Source of the DNA: Magnetococcales bacterium
GTDB lineage: Bacteria; Pseudomonadota; Magnetococcia; Magnetococcales; DC0425bin3
DNA: 20,036 nucleotides
Assembly: GCA_015229045.1 (NCBI GenBank)
Contig: JADGCJ010000055.1
Coordinates: 1-20,036, forward strand
Reading direction: 5' to 3'
Shown: positions 15,942 to 20,036 of the stretch, piece by piece
How the letters are laid out: each line of letters opens with the position of its first letter
How positions within the stretch are numbered: position 1 is the stretch's first letter
The notes under the pieces: model-generated
The model's input: the letters and a program-made list of their open reading frames with translations, nothing else
The model's database searches: none
What the model was told of the DNA's origin: nothing
Program-made: the position numbers and the translations under genes

Positions 15942-16568
15942 TCACAAGATGATAATCTCGAAAATGTGCTTCTCTGCCACCCAGGCAGCAATCGCCTCGA
16001 TATCCTTGCGTGTCGATACGGCTATGCAGCCCAAGGTCCAGTCGTCGTCGGATGAGGCGGTATCCTGTTCTTCATCCACCGAATCCTGGCTGGACTCTTG
16101 GGCAGCCTCCTGGTCGGAACTCTGGTCGGAGTCCTGATCGGCATCTTCAGCGGAATCCTGATCCGGACCATGGATGCCGATGTCGCTTCCAGTATACCCG
16201 AGTCTGGCTTGTTCCGTGGTCGGATACCCCACGGGCAGGAACAGATGAAACGAGTCGGAATGGCGGCCAAGCCCAAGATAGTAGCGACCGAGCGGTGTAC
16301 GTTCATCACCTCGCACACGTTTATCGATGCCTCCCCTGCCAAGAGCGACGCGAAAAGCGGCCTCCTCATGACCGGCGTGGCAGAGGGACAACCTGTGGGC
16401 GGATGTATCGACCAGCACAACCGACACCCCCAGGGGACAGGCCTGATGCCGAGCAGATGTCGGCGGCACCACGGGCGGCGACACGGGCGGCTGAACCGAA
16501 CAGGCAACAAGAAAGAGACTACAGACAACTGCACCGAACAAAGCCCTGACAACAAGACGGTGGCGCAT
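15942..16568 (-). CDS. L,D-transpeptidase (YkuD) lipoprotein with acidic insert
   Basis: A 208-residue envelope enzyme. A lipoprotein signal ends LFLVAC with the lipidated cysteine at 23, followed by a proline-rich spacer. The YkuD domain runs from VSVVLVDTSAHRLSLC through ERTPLGRYYLGLG and DIGIHGP (His133) to WTLGCIAVS (catalytic Cys181). These proteins cross-link peptidoglycan 3-3 or attach proteins to it. Between His133-Gly-Pro and Trp177 there is a stretch of about 41 residues made almost only of Asp, Ser, Gln, Glu and Ala, longer than the usual loop. The catalytic Cys and His are kept; the usual Arg after GC[IV] is replaced (CIAVS), as in related clades. ATG 16568 has AAGGAG nine nucleotides upstream. 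About 100 nt separate it from the ACP gene. Confidence 0.88.
   Translation of the reverse strand: MRHRLVVRALFGAVVCSLFLVACSVQPPVSPPVVPPTSARHQACPLGVSVVLVDTSAHRLSLCHAGHEEAAFRVALGRGGIDKRVRGDERTPLGRYYLGLGRHSDSFHLFLPVGYPTTEQARLGYTGSDIGIHGPDQDSAEDADQDSDQSSDQEAAQESSQDSVDEEQDTASSDDDWTLGCIAVSTRKDIEAIAAWVAEKHIFEIIIL
16041..16163 (-). repeat. Degenerate 12-nt repeats encoding an Asp/Ser/Gln-rich insert
   Basis: On the coding (minus) strand, units close to GAYCAGGAYTCC recur, giving Asp-Gln-Asp-Ser peptides at about residues 136-139 and 144-147 and related Asp-Gln-Ser-Ser and Asp-Gln-Glu units to about residue 154. The rest of the insert is similar acidic low-complexity sequence. It looks like local repeat expansion inside the transpeptidase gene. 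Confidence 0.7.
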
Positions 16569-16661
16569 GTTTGGATCTCCTTTTATGCAAGAAAAATCCG
16601 GAGATGAATCATGATTCCAGCAGCCTTTGTAAATTGGAATGTCACGCCGTTGGAAACAGCT

Positions 16662-17999
16662 CTATGGGCAGGAGGCCACCGTTGTATTCTCTTTCTGCCC
16701 GGAAAAGGTGTAAACATTGACACCCGCCGAGTTGTACTCCAAACCGCTCACCTTGCCATCTGCCGTTATGCTGCCGGTAACCGATCCACTGGTTCCGACA
16801 ACCCTGAACTTTCCGTCACTGTCGAGAGTTCCGGCCGCCCCAAGATAGGAGCTGACAACGCTGCTGTCTCCGTGGTAGGAGGTGATAAAGTTATTGTTGC
16901 CGTCAACCTTCATCATCCACGATCCGGTTATTGTCGACCCCCCGGGACCTTTCAGGACACTGGTGCTCAAACCTGAGTACTCTCCCGCGTAGGACGAAAC
17001 GCCACCCGATGAAAAGTTATTCCCGGAGAGAGTGACAGCGGTCGCTGTGGTTTGTGTCGAGGTCGAGGCCGTCGTGCTTGTCGTCGAGGTCGATGAGGAG
17101 GCCGAAGAGGCAGTCGTCGATGACGTCGTTGCAGGTTTCCAGCTCATTTTGACCGTTCCATCCGCACCTATCGCTCCGGTGAGGGAGGTGTCGGTTGGCG
17201 TTGTCGTCGATTTGTCCAGGTTGGGTATCGACAAGGCTCCCTTGTTGTCGACCTGCCCCGTCTTGACCGAACCGTCGGACAAAACGATCATGAAGTTGTT
17301 AAACCCGCTGACAATCATGCTCCAGTCCTTGGACGCGCTGGAATAACTCCCGGCATAGGCACTGATGCCCCTTTTTGCCAGGCATGTTGTCATTTGACTG
17401 ATCGCATCCGCCTCTTTCACCGGGGTCGCACCTGGAGCGACCACAGCCAAAAGATTGCTCAAATCGCTGGTGAAACTGCTGCTGCTGCTGCCCACCTTGA
17501 AATCGGCAAGCAGATTTGTGATGACACCTGTATTGGCAGGCGCCGTTTTTGCCGTCAATTGCGCATGCGCAGCGTCCGGGATGGCAACGACGGAGCCGGT
17601 CCCCTTGCCCGGGTCAAGCGACTGCAGAAAGACAGCTATATTCTTGACACTCTGGGTGGACTGCGTTGCCCCTGATCCCCCCAGAGTCAAGGGGCTGATG
17701 GGTGTCGTCGTCCCCAGGGCACTCCCCAGAACGACGTCCCCGACCTTGAAAGTCACTATTTCTCCAGCAACAAAGCTGTATGCCCCCCGATCGTCGGTCT
17801 TGCCGCTCAGGGTTGGCGTCGTATAGGCAAGCCCTGACACCGGAGCATCGACAAAATAGCCGATGGACGGAGTGGGAGAGGTGGTGGAGGTAACCGCAGA
17901 GAGAGACGTGGCAACACCCCCGCCGCCATCCCCTCCGCCGCATCCGCCACCATAAGCCGAGAGTAACAACAATAAAGACAAATGAGTACGCTTATTCAC
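16662..17999 (-). CDS. Gly/Ser/Thr-rich surface lipoprotein-like protein
   Basis: A 445-residue exported protein of unknown function. The signal MNKRTHLSLLLLLSAYGGGC gives a lipobox-like but imperfect cysteine at 20, followed by a Gly tract. Residues about 46-95 (GYFVDAPVSGLAY, TDDRGAYSF, TFKVGDVVLG) match a module common in bacterial surface proteins, followed by NIAVFLQSLD, which usually accompanies it. Two related beta-rich segments follow (about 212-287, starting GISAYAGSYS, and 334-435, starting GVSSYAGEYS), separated by a Ser/Thr linker coded by 17031-17129. GTG 17999 is chosen because GGGAG lies eight nucleotides upstream and the N-terminus is then a proper signal; the frame is open to 18044. 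A binding or adhesion role is only a guess. Confidence 0.8.
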   Translation of the reverse strand: MNKRTHLSLLLLLSAYGGGCGGGDGGGGVATSLSAVTSTTSPTPSIGYFVDAPVSGLAYTTPTLSGKTDDRGAYSFVAGEIVTFKVGDVVLGSALGTTTPISPLTLGGSGATQSTQSVKNIAVFLQSLDPGKGTGSVVAIPDAAHAQLTAKTAPANTGVITNLLADFKVGSSSSSFTSDLSNLLAVVAPGATPVKEADAISQMTTCLAKRGISAYAGSYSSASKDWSMIVSGFNNFMIVLSDGSVKTGQVDNKGALSIPNLDKSTTTPTDTSLTGAIGADGTVKMSWKPATTSSTTASSASSSTSTTSTTASTSTQTTATAVTLSGNNFSSGGVSSYAGEYSGLSTSVLKGPGGSTITGSWMMKVDGNNNFITSYHGDSSVVSSYLGAAGTLDSDGKFRVVGTSGSVTGSITADGKVSGLEYNSAGVNVYTFSGQKENTTVASCP

Positions 18000-18350
18000 T
18001 TGCAAAGCTCCCACATGTTGGGTGACGACCGGACTTGAATCCATGCCGGAACTCTAATGCAAATATAATGCCAATTATCAAACTCTGCCTGCCATTTGAT
18101 CAGTTTATCCAGCCTTCCCCTGTGATCGCCCTGTTTATGACCACGGTATCTGATCTGCTCCGTCAAAAAAAAACGGTGGTGTCTCGACAGTCATGCCGCC
18201 AGACCATAAAACATGTTCTATATCATACAATTAAACAATAATTAAACACCGGCTTGTTTTTCGGTAATTTCCATGGTAGCGTCCAGGCGAAACAACTTTA
18301 AACCTTGAAGATCGCCGTGCGGTTGCCAAGGTCATACCAGAGGAGGTCAC
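18000..18350. other. AT-rich divergent promoter region before the cas genes
   Basis: 351 nt between the divergent surface-protein and cas8f-like genes, clearly more AT-rich than the neighbours, especially 18200-18260. No CRISPR-type direct repeats and no credible small gene are seen. A TATAAT stands at 18064-18069 on the plus strand without a -35 partner, and TACAAT at 18226-18231 has only a poor -35 match. A strong AGGAGG ribosome-binding site lies directly before 18351. Confidence 0.6.
18074..18102 (-). promoter_or_regulatory. Candidate promoter for the surface-protein gene
   Basis: On the minus strand TGATCA (18102-18097) and GATAAT (18079-18074) are separated by 17 nt. The -10 element matches consensus at five of six positions, the -35 at three. 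A start near 18067 would leave a leader of about 70 nt. Weak. Confidence 0.2.
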
Positions 18351-19553
18351 ATGCCCGACCAGAACGACCCAGCGGTTCAAGATGTCCCCCAGGCGACCCC
18401 TGCCCAACAACCACCCAGTCTGGCCGCCCTCGATGATGTGGCTCTGCCGGGGAAACTGGGGCGCATCGTGGCGACCCATCATCCCAAGCTTGGCCATACC
18501 AAGGTGGATGGCGGCCAGTTTGTGCGGTGCATGAAAACGGGCCAACGTGACCGGACATTCAAGGCCGGGGTCTGCTCCCTGGCCATCGACAGCCCCTATG
18601 GTTTTGGTGCTGTCACAAGCAGTGCCTCCGAGGTGGCGGTTTCGATGGCCCTGGCCTGTGACCTGGGCCAGGAGCGACCCATGTCGGCGTTGGGTGCCCT
18701 GTCGGAGGGCCACCCCCTGCCCCAGGTGGATGCCAAGGCGTGGGCTGGGCTGAGCCATGCCTTCGCTGCTCTCCGGGATCGCGCTCCGGATGGCGTGACC
18801 CAGTATGAACGGCTGGTATTCTTTGAAACCGAAACGACAGAGTACCTGATCACACCCATCCTCTCCCTGAAATGGATTCACGCGCTGAATCACCGGCTTG
18901 GGGAGAAAAATGCCCGCCCTTCCCAGGAACGGGAGGCATCCGGAAACAAGACCAGAAAAGTGCCACGGGGAACTCTGCCGGTCGGCGGTGGCCAACCGCA
19001 AAATGTTGGCTACATCGTCAACAAGAACACCCGCAACACTAGGCGCGGCAGCATCCCGGTCCTGATGGTCAGGTGCCCTGCGGATCACCGCACCGACCTC
19101 CAGCGCGTCTTCTCAAGGCTGGGCGGAGGCAGGAGTTATCTGCGTGTCGCCAGCATCGACAGGGAGGAGTTGCTCGCCTACGGCCGACGCGCCGCCATGC
19201 AGGTCGATCTGGCCACCCATCGCCAGGCTGAACAGCGCCATGCCAGGGAGCTGGCCGACATGTTCGTCGCTCTCGGCGAGCAGCTCCGCCCCCTGATCGA
19301 GGAGGGAGCGCCGCTGGATCAGAGGGAAGGACCATGGCAATCCCTCCCCCTCGATGAACTGAAGTGGCTCGATCCGCGCCTCGGCCAGTTCGATCGTGCC
19401 ACCCTGGCCAACCGCTTTGCCCGTGAAGTCAAGAGCCGGGTCGAACGCATGTTGATCCATGCCAGGCAGGATCAGGAGGCACGGGTACCCTTGTTCATCA
19501 TGCCGGATCGCTCGGTTGACAGCCTGATTGCCGCTTTTGAGGAGATCCTCTGA
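18351..19553 (+). CDS. Divergent Cas8f (Csy1)-like large subunit
   Basis: A 400-residue protein that I align by eye with Csy1/Cas8f of type I-F Cascade. QYERLVFFETETTEYLITPI and the following KWIHALNHRLGE parallel the Csy1 segment KQLYFPLPGSGYHLLAPL and the helix after it. VGGGQPQNVGYIVN (211-224) parallels the Csy1 loop GGTKPQNISQLN. LKWLDPRLGQ (337-346) parallels its conserved WLDP motif, and a C-terminal helical bundle ends in AFEEIL. In the family this subunit binds the crRNA 5' handle with Cas5f and reads the PAM. Compared with Pseudomonas Csy1 the N-terminal helical part is shortened, and the loop lysine is replaced by Gln. ATG 18351 follows AGGAGG at good spacing. The stop overlaps the next gene's ATG (TGATG). 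No cas1 or cas2-3 precedes it. Homology is remote, so the subtype is open. Confidence 0.78.
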   Translation: MPDQNDPAVQDVPQATPAQQPPSLAALDDVALPGKLGRIVATHHPKLGHTKVDGGQFVRCMKTGQRDRTFKAGVCSLAIDSPYGFGAVTSSASEVAVSMALACDLGQERPMSALGALSEGHPLPQVDAKAWAGLSHAFAALRDRAPDGVTQYERLVFFETETTEYLITPILSLKWIHALNHRLGEKNARPSQEREASGNKTRKVPRGTLPVGGGQPQNVGYIVNKNTRNTRRGSIPVLMVRCPADHRTDLQRVFSRLGGGRSYLRVASIDREELLAYGRRAAMQVDLATHRQAEQRHARELADMFVALGEQLRPLIEEGAPLDQREGPWQSLPLDELKWLDPRLGQFDRATLANRFAREVKSRVERMLIHARQDQEARVPLFIMPDRSVDSLIAAFEEIL

Positions 19554-20036
19554 TGGTTCCCTTCCATGTACTTTTCCAGAGGGTGGAGATTGGCGCCGCC
19601 AACAGCCTGGCCGGGTTCGGCGTGATGGGCTACCCCGCGCTGACCGCTTTTCACGGCCTGGCGCAGGTCGTTGCCCGGGCCATCGCCGGTGAGGAACAGG
19701 GCCGTCATCTCCACCGCTTTGCCGTCATTCACCACACCGGCCAGGCCCGCCTGCACGGCCAGTATCGCGACAAACCAACACAAAAACGCACCGTTCACAC
19801 CGATAGCGACAAACCCCCAAAGGGGCGGGAACAATACTGGTTCTCGCCTTCGGAAGAGATCCGGCCCCTGGTCGATCTGACCGTCTCCCTGCTGTTGGAG
19901 AGCCGCATTTCTGCCGAGCGGGCGGCCTTTTTGCAGGCGCAACCGGAACAGCTGACCTCCTGCCTGGGCCAACGTGCCCTGGGTGGCGTCATCCGGGGGC
20001 ATGGCAAAATTTTGCTCGACCCGGACCCCCTGACAC
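19553..20036 (+). CDS. Cas5f (Csy2)-like protein, partial at window end
   Basis: The first 161 residues are visible; the frame is open to the window end. NSLAGFGVMGYPALTAFHG (residues 17-35) matches the Csy2/Cas5f N-terminal signature (NANxISSPxTxGFPxxxAFxG). FAVIHHTGQARLHG follows as the second RAMP-like strand, VDLTVSLLLES matches the Csy2 strand LEVSLLLG, and RALGGVIRGHGKIL parallels the glycine-rich segment RLAGGSILP. In type I-F Cascade this subunit pairs with Cas8f at the crRNA 5' end. The ATG overlaps the cas8f-like stop by one nucleotide, so the two are translationally coupled, in the standard Cas8f-Cas5f order and unfused. Csy2 is typically ~300-330 residues, so about half is missing here. 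Confidence 0.8.
   Translation, partial: MVPFHVLFQRVEIGAANSLAGFGVMGYPALTAFHGLAQVVARAIAGEEQGRHLHRFAVIHHTGQARLHGQYRDKPTQKRTVHTDSDKPPKGREQYWFSPSEEIRPLVDLTVSLLLESRISAERAAFLQAQPEQLTSCLGQRALGGVIRGHGKILLDPDPLT

Noticed and set aside
14444..15952. Plus-strand frame of 502 codons opposite the WcbI-like and ACP genes
   Set aside because: It crosses two real minus-strand genes and their junction, and has no protein-family signal.
18000..18350. Possible CRISPR array or leader beside the cas genes
   Set aside because: No direct repeat of 24-36 nt recurs in this stretch; it is only AT-rich. Any array must lie outside the window.
18231..19088. Minus-strand frame of 285 codons opposite the cas8f-like gene
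   Set aside because: The plus-strand frame has a strong ribosome-binding site, coupling to the next gene and Cas8f-like motifs; the minus frame has none of these.

Overview
The window reads as a chromosomal segment of a Gram-negative, fairly GC-rich bacterium. Supporting evidence: lipobox lipoproteins, a periplasmic L,D-transpeptidase, an undecaprenyl-type surface-glycan gene set, and a histidine kinase/response regulator pair of a kind common in alphaproteobacteria and relatives. I lean towards an alphaproteobacterial or Magnetococcales-like organism, but nothing here fixes the taxon. There are no rRNA, tRNA or transposase genes, and no CRISPR array inside the window.

Layout. (1) 1-3882, plus strand: GC-rich hairpins and a dispersed repeat, then a three-gene operon of a PhnD-like periplasmic binding protein, a GAF-containing membrane histidine kinase and a stand-alone REC response regulator. 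(2) 3886-9464: a surface-glycan block split around a divergent 357-nt region. A CDP-paratose-epimerase-like enzyme and a GT-C-like membrane protein lie on the minus strand; a GT2 glycosyltransferase and a Wzy-like polymerase lie on the plus strand. (3) 9543-11584, minus strand: an ankyrin-repeat lipoprotein followed by a secreted alpha/beta hydrolase. (4) 11781-15841, minus strand: an acyl carrier protein, a WcbI-like protein with TPR-like helices, a fatty-acyl-AMP-ligase-like enzyme and a TMEM165/GDT1-type cation transporter, tightly packed. This looks like an acyl-activation and transfer operon, possibly for lipidating a glycan. (5) 15942-17999, minus strand: an L,D-transpeptidase with an acidic insertion in its active-site region and a Gly/Ser/Thr-rich surface protein. 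(6) 18351-20036 (window end), plus strand: a divergent Cas8f (Csy1)-like gene overlapping the start of a Cas5f (Csy2)-like gene. This is the beginning of a type I-F-related CRISPR effector operon with no cas1 or cas2-3 upstream.

Most unusual points: the divergent I-F effector pair; the ACP/WcbI/FAAL/TMEM165 operon, in which the ligase seems to lack a standard start codon (ATA where an ATGA overlap would be expected); the acidic repeat insert in the transpeptidase; and a 27-nt dispersed repeat found in two places in opposite orientation. All functional calls are by reading protein motifs; no database search was run.
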